From Mesodorylaimus sp. YZB2_4 (Eukaryota > Nematoda > Enoplea > Dorylaimida > Dorylaimidae): 64,000 nt of DNA. This document shows positions 44,716 to 55,416 of this stretch, one piece after another. The position numbers were made by a program, and so were the translations under genes. The notes below the pieces were generated by a model. That model had not been told where the DNA came from. It saw only the letters and a program-made list of their open reading frames with translations, and ran no database searches. The stretch spans positions 620,001 through 684,000 of the forward strand of contig JASANH010001367.1 in the NCBI GenBank assembly GCA_030248295.1, written 5' to 3'. The stretch's first letter is position 1. Every line of letters starts with the position of its first letter.

Positions 44716-47700
44716 ATGGGGGCAGCTTTTGGATATTTGGAAGGAGCGGACTGTAAAAAAAACCTGCTTAAAGCTTGTCAAGCGACAATATGGCTTATAT
44801 GGATCTTATATTTGGTGCAACCCTCGGTTTCGGAGAATGCTAGCACGTTGCCTGCAAGACTCGAGCCATCTTTTCCAGCTAACGGATTTCGTTGTTTTGC
44901 GCAGTGCTTGGCCAAATGTGTTGGCGAGGAGGCGAAAACGGATGACAGTGAGAAAAAAGTAAGTGGGTATCTTAATGTAACTCAGGCGGAACCATTTGTG
45001 GGGAAGCCGATGTCCATACTTGCACACAGCTTGATTACTTGATACGAACTTGTCCAACAGGCCACTATCGAGAACGCGCTTGCCTGCCCTTTTTCCCAGC
45101 GGACAATTTTTCAAGTAGCACGCCTTGGCCGACGGTACCGACTCGACAGCTAATACCATTATCAGATGTAGCCTTGTGTTGGTAGACTTGACAATGTAGC
45201 CTCTGTTTCGACACCGTGTCTGGATACGACACTTGCGGTAAAGAATTTTTTATTTCAGGCTTCCCTGTTGAACACTGTTTGCCGTCAGAAATGTCAAGTG
45301 TACAACCGAGTTAGTCTTTGCGTAAGTCACCCTGCAGAGTACACTCCATTTTCGTACAATATTCGATTCAGGGTACTCAGGGTTCTAGGGCTCTGATTTT
45401 TCCTGCATGAGTCTGTCTAATGGCTGAGGTCATCTGGATTAATATCAGTGTATTTGCAGCCATCGTCGGACACGGTCTGCTGGTCGACGTGCCGCGACTT
45501 AGTCCAAGCCACGCCAGGTTTATCTCAATTAAAGTCCAGCCTCAACATCTTATATTCCTTTCTGGTTTTCAGATAATACCCGCCTGCCAGCCAATCCAGA
45601 TAACGTGACCATAAGCTACACGCGTTTCCCACAACCCACGCCGCACGAAGCTGACTTGACATGGCAGCACGTTTCGGGTGCATCCCTTTATGTAATCAAG
45701 TATGTGGAACTGAATGAGCGGGAACGCGGGAAGAATGAACCCAACTTGGAAGTAAGACTAGACTGACACTCGCCTATTCTAAGTCCACAAAATTTCTCGC
45801 TTCAGGTGACTACCGGCACTCACTTCCATTTTATCAAACCCGCTCTTTGCTCCACATTTGCCTTCTCAGTTGCCTCTGTATCACCACTCGGCTTGAGTCA
45901 GTTTTCGGAACCTGCTATTCTAGACTGTATGTCTCTTGCGTTTTCGGTCTTGCTTCTGGACTGTTTGAATTCCATTATAGTTCCAAAGCCGATTGTTCCA
46001 ACCCCATCCTATGTCTTAATCTCGGCAGAGCGTATCAACGAGCTATTCTCTTCAAATCCGGGTGATGAGTATGGGAAGGCCTACAACAGCACAGTCGTCG
46101 TGTTGGTCGGTTTTGCGCCACCACCCAATTGGAATTTAACATCCGAGATCACAAGTATCGATGCCAACGTCATGGTTATGGATGCAGGAACACCCAGACT
46201 CAGCTTCCTAACAGAACCAGTAAGTGAATTCGATGGACCTGGCCAGTGTGCACCCTTTGACTTTCTTTTACTCGCTGCATCGCTTGATGTTTCGTTACAG
46301 AAAAGGGTACCGAATCTGGCAAAGTTCGAAATTCGATTGCCTGGCGCCGTAGCAGACACGTTCGCGTATTGCAAGCTAATGTTCACTGTGCGTAGCTTTA
46401 TAGAATTATATGTTATTAAATGAGGGATGGAAAAGATATTTCTGTTCCAGGTAGAAAAAATGTTCACAGTATGCGATGATCAAAACGCCGCCTGGTATCC
46501 TTCATTCGCTTATAACCCGAGTCTGAATCAGACTATGCCTGGGCTGCCAATACAGATCAATTGCCAAGATATCAAGAACAGTGGATGTACCTATAACCCA
46601 ACAGGTAATTAAAAAAAGGAACTTTAAAGAGCTCGACCGCGTGTCAACAGCCGACGGCACAATTTTAGCCATCATGCCATCATGCGGATTTAAAGACGTG
46701 ACTACGGATGTGGTCCATAAGGCAAACAGCGACACTGCCAATGTTGATGTCAGCTTCATGCCACGTCATGACCCATTCGGAGATCGACCTGTGTTATGGT
46801 ACAATGTGACTTACGGAGAAGGCCAGAAGGGATCCCGAACTCCAGACTCCATACTGTTCAATATGACAAAAGTGATCAGTACAAGAAGACTGGAGGTAAG
46901 ATTGAGGCGCAAACCCTTCTACTGTGCAGTATGTACTGTACTTTTCCAAAGGGGGAGAAGTCGCCACGTTTAGATTTGTGGGCTCCTTGGCTGTCCTTGC
47001 CTTGCAATCGGACTGTCAGCTCGGCTGCCTATAACTGGCTACCAGTCTTGCGGCCATGAGGTAACCAGCAGCTGTATGGCGCTACACATCACAGTATCCT
47101 GAACTGGATATGAATTATCTTGGACGATGATGCGGCTTTTAAACCCTACCTGTGCTCGACAGCTGACTGTCCACCAGTTTTGCTTGCGTCTAGTCCCTCA
47201 AAATCAGAGCACCTCGAACGACTTTGGGCCTGGTTCGCAAAGTCAATGTCTTCTCAACAATTTCGACCTTCATCCCAGAGCACAAAGCATCGAACAATGT
47301 AGTCCAAGAGGGCCTATAAGACTTATAGCTAGACAGCGATAGGACAGTCTTAGCACAACAATTACCCGTAATTGCTCTTTCGACCGTGGGCTTCTAAAGA
47401 CAAACTTGTTTTAGAACACCACGCACAATTTCACTCTATCAGATCTGGACGTAGGCAAGGTGTACGTGGTATATATCTGTAACATTTACGATAAACGTGC
47501 TCAGAACATCGGTGATTGGAAGGAATTCCAACGATACGCGATTGACTTAACCGACTTCGAACATAGAATGCCCAAAGTCAGTTCTTCCAACAGCGAATTC
47601 CGTCTGGCCACGATAATTATCGCGCCTTTGCTTGTGGCCATTTTCGTGGCCTCAGTAGTGATTACTTTACTCGTGACAAGACGATTCCGCAAGAACAAAG

Positions 47701-50437
47701 TGGCGGATGAAAATGGAGTGGAGTACACGGCAGATGATGATGGTCGTTACGTGACCCTGAAGCGAAGGTGCGACCATTGGGAAATTCCAAGACGGAGACT
47801 ACAAATTGATCAGAACCACAAGTTGGGCTCAGGTGCATTCGGAGCAGTGTACAAGGGTAATTTTACACGTATCTGCTGATATACTGTAGTATGTAGCCCT
47901 ATGTTTTTCAGGTCGTATTATTGGGACTTTCACCAAGAGCAGGGAGTCGAAATCTGTTTTGGCCGAGTACTGGATGCAGGCAGAGAATTCCGAAGTGGCC
48001 GTTAAGATGTTGCCAGGTGAGATGGTTATCTCATTTACGAGTAAAGTGATTGCACAGACGTATGGGGTTGGCGTGGTTTGGATCTTCACTTGGTTTGATG
48101 TCAGCATCGACCAATCCACCGATCCGGCCGAACCAATCCGCCGATCCGAGCGGTGGATTGGTTCCCGATCCGGAATCCCCGATCCGATCCGATCCGACTG
48201 CTGGATCGGCCGGATCGGTAATTAAAACTTTTTGCGCTTTATCTGCCGGAAAATGATATAGTGTGGCATACTACATGTGATGGGAGAATCCCTTTTAATC
48301 CCACTTAGGACGCTGGTTAATTCTCCTGTGTCCTTTGGAGTGGTTTAACAGGGAATGACAGCGAGGAACCATGGCAGGTTAATGGGATCGGGCCGATCTG
48401 ATCCCCTCGGAACGGAATCGGAATCGGGATCCAGGTCTAGCGTCGGATCGGTCGATGCTGGGTTGGATGCTGTGCAGGTGAAGAGATGCTAAATGATTGA
48501 TCTCTTTCAGCATATGCGGACGAAATCTCAAAATCAGATTTCCAACGCGAGATAAATCTGATGAAGCAGTTGGGCTATCACGAACGCCTTGTAAATATGT
48601 TGGCCTGCATTACTGCCACGGACCCTCTATGTTTGATTGTGGAGTACTGTTCGGATGGCGACTTGTTGAATTACCTGAGAAAACGAAGGAAATACATGAT
48701 TGAGGTAAGCGTGCGCGTATCAAATCGTGGTGGACATGATATGGAGATATATAGGCACCATAAAATTACAGCGAGACGACACAGCAAGCCAATTTGAACT
48801 GAACCGAGCTCTGAGATGTCACTTGCAGACAATCTGCCATTTTCAGCTTCAAGAAAAAGGCATCGACATAAACAACATCACGGAGAGTAGCGACGTTGAT
48901 TTCAGCCTGGTATTGTGCAAGAAAGATCTGATATCATTTGCATGGCAAATTAGCGTTGGAATGGTAAGTGCCTTTTGCATGAAAATCCCGCTGATGCAAA
49001 AAGTATTCTCTGTTTAGGAGTACTTGAGCGAACGAGGATATATTCACAGAGACGTGGCCGCCCGCAATATTTTAGTGGCCAGCGGAAAGCATGCCAAAGT
49101 AAGCATACATATTAAAAGAGGGTTCTTGGTGACAAGCCATCGACGTTGTTCTGTAGATTGGGGATTTTGGCCTTTGTCGCTATTCGTGCAGTGATCCTGT
49201 TTACATGAGCAAGGGTGGAAGACTGCCGATAAAATGGATGGCGTTGGAGGCTATAAAAAATTATGAATTCACGACTAAATCTGACGTGTAAGTTTGCGGA
49301 AGGATTATTGGCTAATGCAAGTGAACCAAGTCTTGATTTCAGATGGTCATACGGCGTTTTGCTGTTCGAAATCGTTACCCTAGGCGGGTCGCCGTATCCT
49401 GGTGTGCAGCCGCACGAAATGGAAGTGTTCTTAGAATCTGGGAAGCGCATGGAACAGCCAGAGTCTTGTCCGTATGAAATGTAAGTAGGCATATTCATTC
49501 AATGTGTTGCACCGCTCTGCTGCAATAGGTATTTTATTGTCATTAAAAGGGTGGCCCACTCCTAACGCTCGCCTAAATTTCGCCCAAATGCGCTTTTTTT
49601 CCTAGATACGAAGTCATGCTCGACTGCTGGCGAGCTGATTCAGAAAAACGTCCAACATTTACTCGGCTCCGTGAAGGCATGAGACTAATGCTCGAGCACA
49701 TCACCGAGGATTATTACTATATGGGCTTGAACCAGGCTCGTGACTACTACAATGCTGCATACCAGCAGGATGAATTCGCCGATCCTCGACAATCAGATGA
49801 TCAAACAGCTGATACGGTAGTCGGGCTGTCTCCTTCAGTCGATATATCCGTACCGCCTTCTCCGACAGATACCATATCATTTGACAGCAGTGCGGACAAC
49901 GCAAGTGTGCTTGAAAATAACGTCTTTGACTCGCCTCCGTCACCTTCTACTTCGCCGACGTCACCTCGACCTTCTTGTGAGAATGTAATAATAGACAAGC
50001 CACTGGCTGCTTCTCTAGCTATTCAATCAGCTCAGCCGACGCCTCCACCGTTGCCACCTCGCTTGAAGCCCAGACGTCTTACAAGCATTGGAGGGGAAAG
50101 CATATCTAGCATGGACGAACAGGTTTGTGCCAGTCCGTCCTTCATGGCCATTCGCCGTCTTGATTCAACGAGCAGCGACCAGGCACTTTTATCGCCTTCC
50201 TTCTTCGGAGAGAAACCTCCTAAATTCTTCAAATTCACGCCATCAACGAAATTAACCCCTTTGCCCGAACTAGCCCCCCTCCAGAACTTGGGTACTGAAA
50301 CAGAAAAGCACAAAGGCACAAACTTTTTGGACCAGCCTGTCGAACTCGAGGTCACCACTCCACCTTCTTCATCGCCGGTCACTCCTATCAGTCCGAATAA
50401 TTATTTTCAAAGCTTATTATTAACGCAAAAGAAATAA
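44716..50437 (+). CDS. Receptor tyrosine kinase B of a tandem pair (Cys-rich, FN3, TM, split kinase)
   Basis: Paralogue of the upstream kinase. Exons: 44716-44958, 45259-45321, 45460-45517, 45573-45751, 45806-45926, 45981-46219, 46301-46387, 46451-46604, 46669-46895, 47415-47856, 47912-48016, 48511-48704, 48847-48963, 49018-49098, 49157-49287, 49343-49480, 49606-50437; phases close to 1136 residues. Nine exons have exactly the same length as in kinase A (63, 58, 121, 227, 442, 194, 117, 81, 131 bp). Ectodomain: FRCFAQCLAKC, CRQKC, CWSTCRDL, then FN3 repeats. TM LATIIIAPLLVAIFVASVVI. The kinase is complete (GSGAFGAVYKG, VAVKMLP, HRDVAARN, IGDFGLCR, DPVYMSKGGRLPIKWMALEA). The Ser/Pro-rich tail has YYYMGLN and TPPPLPPRL. 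One extra intron (49481-49605) splits a segment that is continuous in kinase A. The intron 48017-48510 carries a GATC-rich inverted-repeat element. Confidence 0.92.
48096..48475. mobile_element. GATC-rich MITE-like element in an intron of kinase B
   Basis: Left end ATGTCAGCATCGACCAATCC; right end, reversed, CCAACCCAGCATCGACCGAT. The arms are thus inverted and rich in GATCCGATCC. About 380 bp, no open frame. Related arms are at 1838-1905, and pieces are at 24783-24905 and 25230-25275. Fits a small non-autonomous inverted-repeat element; no clear target duplication seen. Confidence 0.55.
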
Positions 50438-50850
50438 AGTGGCAATTCTGTATCAGTCTGCTTATCGTTGCTCTGAAACAGGTATCATATTTGGGACGCC
50501 AGTGCATGTACATACAGTACAAAGTATTAAGCGATATGTGTGTATTACATTTTTGCTGTATGGACATGTTGAAACGTATGGTAGTCTGGATCTAATTCAG
50601 TATGTGGTCTCTTGCCTTTTTGTATGATGGGAAACTCAATGATATATCAGCTGTCCTCTTTGGTGCAGTGAGCCAGTGAACAGATGGTTTTGATCTAACA
50701 GCATCTAGTTCCGCTCTAGGATACATCACCAGGCGCTTCTGCGTGGTAGGTACCATGCTGTATACATGGTACTCATGCGTTGAGAGCCACCACCACCACC
50801 AACTACTACTACTACATAGGAGCATTAACAACATTTTCGTGGAAGGAAGC

Positions 50851-50921
50851 GGTTCCATGGTGAAATAGTTGGCGCTCTGGACTTTGAATCCAACAATCCG
50901 AGTTCAAATCTCTGTGGACCC
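50851..50921 (+). tRNA. Degenerate tRNA-Gln (UUG), probably a pseudogene
   Basis: GGTTCCATGGTGAAATAGTT, GCGCTCTGGACTTTGAATCC and GAGTTCAAATCTC reproduce eukaryotic tRNA-Gln with anticodon TTG in the loop ACTTTGAATC. Three stems each carry one mismatch: acceptor pair 3-70, first anticodon-stem pair (C-A), second T-stem pair (C-T). No T-run terminator follows immediately. Likely decayed, or the head of a tRNA-derived element together with the adjacent hairpin. Confidence 0.65.
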
Positions 50922-50953
50922 TCCGAACAGTTTTGTCTTCCCTACCGCTTTGT

Positions 50954-51047
50954 GGCTTGCCGCATCAGCAAAGAAGATGAGCTACCCCATTAATCTCCTC
51001 ATCTTCTTCTTCTTCTTTGCTGATCTTGTTTGCTGATGCGGCAAGCC
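50954..51047. repeat. Fold-back hairpin with 19-bp perfect arms
   Basis: GGCTTGCCGCATCAGCAAA (50954-50972) is the exact reverse complement of 51029-51047. Inner arms GAAGATGAG and CTCATCTTC also pair, giving a long imperfect stem with a small internal loop. It starts 33 bp after the tRNA-like sequence. Confidence 0.85.
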
Positions 51048-51646
51048 CAAGTTTTCTCAGGTAACAGAATGTGCACAAACACCCTGCAAAATGGCTGCAG
51101 AAGTCGCAGAAAATCATGACTGCAAGAGGACTAAGTCCTACAGTACGTTCGGTACAGTACATTTTATGCTATGACTTCGGACTCGACAGCTTCTCCACTG
51201 TTCAGAATTGTGATACCTGAACGGCCTAATGTTCCATTTTCGTTTTCCATTTGCGGATTGTAATGGCACTGCTAATTACTAGGGACTTCCATGCCTACTC
51301 GTAACATACAGAATACACTCTATGCAATGCAACCTGCCAACCTGCTCTCGTCCATGACAGACGATGATGGTAAACTAACGTTAGCTGCAGTAGGTGATAG
51401 ACACTGTGATTTGCGACCGCAAGAGCCAGGGACATGTCACAGTGGTCCCAGGACTCGAATTTGCTGCAGCAATTTTTCACGTACGTATGCGCAAAAAACA
51501 TGATATTGGTGGTATCAACATACAGTATATATTTCGCACATGTTCCCCAGGGCGCCCTAACCTGGACAAAGCTACTATCGGAATGCTTCTTTGTTCTTTC
51601 ATCTACAGTATACATGGCATGTTCGTCAGGGCAGAGTGGCGCTCTC

Positions 51647-52045
51647 CTAATCAGACAACATATGATCTAGATACCCAATGTAGGATATGGCCAAGCGAAG
51701 AATCTCGATCTTTGACAATTTCTTATCAGGTGGAAGTGTGGGCAGGAGACTTCGCAGTTGAGCGAACGCCTGGTTGAATGCTTCGACTCGGACTCGTTCC
51801 CGATTTGCGTGTGCTTGACGATATCGGGGTGTTGCTCTTCGTCGACGTCGACGTTCTGCCTTGCTAAGTCCGTCCCACGATGATCGCCCATCCTCCTTAA
51901 ACGGCTTACAGGTGACCTTGTTTGAAACTCCTGTGTGCGAGACCCGCTCTTAGGCTGTACACGGACCTTGGTGTGAACAGAAACCATTGCATGACAAGCG
52001 GCGTCGAGCAACCTGCGCTGCGCATGCACTCACTACGTCAGACAT
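51647..52045 (-). CDS. bHLH transcription factor of the NHLH/HEN (NSCL) type
   Basis: Neuronal-type class A bHLH nuclear factor. The domain lies in the exon 51930-51647 and reads [20 protein letters not shown], then [40 protein letters not shown] and GYLDHMLSD, stop. It differs from human NHLH1/2 by only a handful of residues through the basic region and both helices, and ends like NHLH two to three residues after the second helix. The upstream SWDGLSK also resembles the family's DLQHLSREE. The 5' end is unresolved: the exon needs one base from an upstream exon. An ATG at 52045 ([11 protein letters not shown]) fits if a very short (about 36 bp) intron is removed, and MKPNSNTESAARNDV at 52141-52100 is another candidate first exon. 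The gene is antisense to meaningless frames, so it is easily missed. Confidence 0.82.
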
Positions 52046-52737
52046 TGGGCTAACCTATCAAAATAATAATTTATTTCCAAATACTCTACTTACATTTACA
52101 TCATTTCTTGCAGCCGATTCCGTGTTCGAATTCGGTTTCATGACAGAAGTTAAGTCTCCTTGAACCGCCCACCTAAGCTTAAGAAGAATGTCGTGTTTTC
52201 CACCAGTCGACCGTATGGGATGGAGTTTGGCAGGGGCAGTCATGCTTGACCATAATTTACATTCCTCCGAACGGATCTCTCTAATGAAATTAACTCTCCA
52301 GTCCCGTTTCTGTCGCGCATCTATGCTGGGTTTTCAACTGAGAGCTGAGTATTTACGATTGCTCAGTGAAATAGACCCAATAAAATTTACTGGGCGACGG
52401 ATAAAAGGGACTTAATTGAATGAACCTATCGAATGGTGAGGATCGATAAGCGGGAACTTCATGTACAATACTATCGACCGGAATCGGCGAGTGGCTGTCG
52501 CGTGCAGGACACGTACCTGCAATAATAAAGGAGATCTTACTCAGGCCTGTTGCCATTTGGGGCAGTATGGAATATTGCTTTGAATATATGAAAATCAGTC
52601 AACCCTCTGACTATGTGCAATGCTTACACGAAGTACAGCGAGCATAGAGATACTCTACTGTAGTCGTCATGCAGACGATAAGCCAGCTCTCATGTCATGT
52701 AATATGTCATACTTTATCCACAGCCATGCACTATAGA

Positions 52738-52865
52738 GCGCACTCGAGGGCTAAGCAGCACATAAATTGACAATTATTTTGTACCCAGGCAGGAGTCGAA
52801 CCCTTCCCTGTAAATGCGCGCACAGCGTGAGAGGCAGACGTATTAACCGCTAGGCCAAGTTCTTA
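52738..52865 (-). repeat. tRNA-derived SINE copy 2
   Basis: Minus strand: TTGGCCTAGCGGTTAA (A-box), GTCTGCCTCTCACGC, GTGCGCGCATTTACAGGG, GGGTTCGACTCCTGCC (B-box), and a distal CCTCGAGTGCGC. Same family as 28249-28388, better preserved at the pol III boxes. Confidence 0.65.
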
Positions 52866-53039
52866 CAAGGAGACTAGGGAAGGTCCTACGCTTCTGCTGC
52901 TGTTTACTTCAAGGCACTAATGAGTGAGACAAGGACGAGTACACAATCAGGTGATACGGTGGGCAATAATTTCAGGTGTTTCAAAGAATAATATTCTAAA
53001 AGTCCAGTCAAGTCTCCTAAGCTCAGCAAGGAGCCGATG

Positions 53040-53085
53040 TAGGTCCTTGCTGAGCAGGTCCTTGCTGAGCAGGTCCTTGCTCAGC
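53040..53085 (+). repeat. Short tandem repeat, 15-bp unit
   Basis: AGGTCCTTGCTGAGC repeats three times in a row, followed by degenerate CTTGCTGAGC copies to about 53125. The unit core GCTCAGCAAG also occurs inverted at 53020, so the stretch can fold on itself. Confidence 0.85.
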
Positions 53086-54085
53086 TTCTTGCTGAGCTCA
53101 GCTTGCTGAACATGCTTGCTGAGCATTCTAGTGTAGGTAAAGCTCCCTTCGCTAGCCTTCCTACTTTATAGCGCGTGTCGTCCGTTTGCACTACATACAG
53201 CGAGAATCGCTCCCCATGTACAGTACTGTATGCTTTATGAAGGGTGTGCGCATCGATACTCATTTTATGGTTTTTTTAAAGATCTGATCGAAAATCGAGT
53301 GCAATGCTCATGTACCTCATGGTAGTTTTGTGGAGCGCGAAATTCTTCACGACTTTTAAGCAGGGGCCGTAACCAGAAAAGTTAGAAACTCAGCGTAAAC
53401 CTTCCTCATATTTGACAGGAAGGGCCTGGACGAGCATTCGGCTTTGAATAATTCGTATTAACAATGAGATAAACCAAAGTGCTCACCAAAGGAAAATACG
53501 CCTCTGGTTTTCATGTAACAGACGGCTGTAATCCGTGTTGTACCATGTTCATGCTTTTGCTATTGACCCAAACGGAGGTATACGGTATAACGAGTGATGG
53601 GGTCATAGTAAAAGGAGCATGGATACAATATTTAGAATCTGACCCTTGAGAGTCAGCACCCACCCACCTTGAAAACCAGCGCCACTAGCGGTGCTATCAC
53701 GCTGGGCCTTTTCGCACCTCCTCCCATTCCAAATGATATAGCATTTCTCAGTGACATTTTGAACCAGTCTCCAGCACTTCCCCATCATTATTTTCAGAGA
53801 TTCCCAACCGGCTCTCGCTGAAAGGGGTTGCGACGAGGCAGCTGCTCTGTTCTCCTATGTTCCCAAGAACGTAGTAAAGAAGCTATTCAGTAACTTTCTC
53901 ACGTCAGTTCAACTCGGACCAAACGGCAGCTTTGTGACGTAACTGAAGGCGGCCCAGTTTTACGACTTCTAGCTCGCCGCCTCAGCTACTCTTCGCTCGA
54001 GACTCATCCATCTCGTGCGGGATTAGTTCGATTTGCTCACTGCCTCTTGAATCCACATCGCTGCCCATCGCTTAGTCATCACACC

Positions 54086-54874
54086 ATGAATTCTGAGACT
54101 GTGCTGCAACCCGTTGACCAGCTGACCCACTTTGACCCAGTCCAGTACTTGCGCCAGTACTACGGGTCCAACGACATGTCACGCGGGTTGAAGATCATTC
54201 TCTGTTTCCTGCCCAACATAGCCGCTCGCCTGCCAAAGGTGGAACGTTTTCTGGACATTGGCTCAGGCCCGACCATCTTCATGGCGGTCGGGTTTAGGAA
54301 TAAGGCTGATCACATTTATTTGTCTGATTTCGCTGAACAGAATCGACGAGAATTGCTCAACTGGTTGAACCAAAACGAGAGCACGTCCACGCCCTTCGAT
54401 TGGTCAGCCATATGCAAAGCCATCGCCAAACTGGAATGCGTGGACAGTGACGATTGGCGTCGATTGGAAAGTGAGGCCAAAGAAAAAGTTCGGGAAGTTC
54501 TTTACTGCGACGTACACCAGACTCAAGTGCTGGCACGCGACGTGACCGCGGGAAAATTCGACATCGTCAGCGCCGTCTTCTGTTTAGAATACGCCTCGTC
54601 AAATTCGCAAGAGTATCGTCGAGCCATGAACAATGTTTGCCGCCTGATCAAGCCCGGCGGCTGGCTAATCCTCGGCGGTGCTTTTGAAGAATCGCACTAT
54701 ACTTTAGGAAAGATCAGATTCAAATGTCATTATCTGACCGAGAGCGAACTGTTCGAGTCACTGAGCGATTCTGGCGTCATGGTTGAGGATCGATCCTTCG
54801 CCTACTATTGCCACGACGATGCCTTCGTGGTGGTGGGGAAAATGAGTGAACGGGAATTACTGCGCAAAAACTGA
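54086..54874 (+). CDS. NNMT/PNMT/TEMT-family amine N-methyltransferase, intronless
   Basis: Cytosolic SAM-dependent small-molecule N-methyltransferase, 262 residues, the usual family length. The start at 54086 gives MNSETVLQPVDQLTHFDPVQ followed by YLRQYYGS, matching the family N-terminus (FDPxxYLxxYY). The SAM site is LDIGSGPTIFMA (motif I) and IYLSDFAEQNRREL (D-Y/F-S-x-x-N-xxEL). The middle has PFDWSAICKAIAKLE and VLYCDVHQTQ (K.DV..S.P), then FDIVSAVFCLEYA and LIKPGGWLILGG. The last block, YHTxGxxxF-like, is SHYTLGKIRFKCHYL, followed by the helix and YYCHDDAFVVVGK. Substrate (nicotinamide, phenylethanolamine, tryptamine or thioether) cannot be told from this. Single exon. Confidence 0.92.
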   Translation: MNSETVLQPVDQLTHFDPVQYLRQYYGSNDMSRGLKIILCFLPNIAARLPKVERFLDIGSGPTIFMAVGFRNKADHIYLSDFAEQNRRELLNWLNQNESTSTPFDWSAICKAIAKLECVDSDDWRRLESEAKEKVREVLYCDVHQTQVLARDVTAGKFDIVSAVFCLEYASSNSQEYRRAMNNVCRLIKPGGWLILGGAFEESHYTLGKIRFKCHYLTESELFESLSDSGVMVEDRSFAYYCHDDAFVVVGKMSERELLRKN

Positions 54875-55416
54875 TATTTAGAGCAAATTAGGTGTCGATG
54901 TGCAATGAGGGAGGGTGTTATTATTTAATTTCCACACCAGGTATTAAAATTTTTTATAAAACGGATGTATGTACGTACTGTGCCGCCCTTGACTGGTGAG
55001 ATGCATAAGGAGGTCGGAATCTGACCACTTTGCTGAAGTCCAGAGACTCTTGCGGGCGACCAGGTCGAATTGAGACCGTTTTTACGAACACAGTTTAAAA
55101 ATGTGTGGTTTGACCGATTTGCCAAGACAGCAAAAGAACGTCATAGGGGCACTAAGTTGTGTGATCCATCATTCTGCTGAAGCAAAAGAACTTCCCAGTT
55201 CCATTCTTCTTCCTCACATTTTTCAGCGCGCAAAAAACTGAACAGTTGAACTCACTAAAAGATCAAACCTTTCTTCGAACACCACGATGGCAAGCCAATG
55301 GCAATGCTTCAGAGCCACTATTTTACCTAGTAATTTAATAAAAAAGACACTGCAGCGACTCCTATCATCTCGCCCCTCACTACCTTCCGCGCAGTCGTAC
55401 CAAGTTCACCATCAAA
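54875..55416. other. Convergent 3' spacer between the methyltransferase and the deltex-like gene
   Basis: Both genes end here. AATTAAAATTTTTTATAAA near 54942-54960 is A/T-rich; no coding exon supported. Confidence 0.5.

Larger units (their letters stand above)
50438..51646. other. Region between kinase B and the bHLH gene
   Basis: Contains the degenerate tRNA-Gln (50851-50921) and a fold-back hairpin (50954-51047). Otherwise nothing coding that I can support; plus-strand frames at 51394-51777 overlap the bHLH gene antisense. Confidence 0.5.
52046..54085. other. Intergenic region between the bHLH gene and the methyltransferase
   Basis: Holds possible 5' exon sequence of the bHLH gene (52100-52141), a tRNA-derived repeat (52738-52865) and a short tandem repeat (53040-53085). 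No other gene seen. Confidence 0.5.

Noticed and set aside
51394-51777. 127-codon plus-strand frame
   Set aside because: Overlaps the bHLH domain antisense; the bHLH translation is unmistakable.
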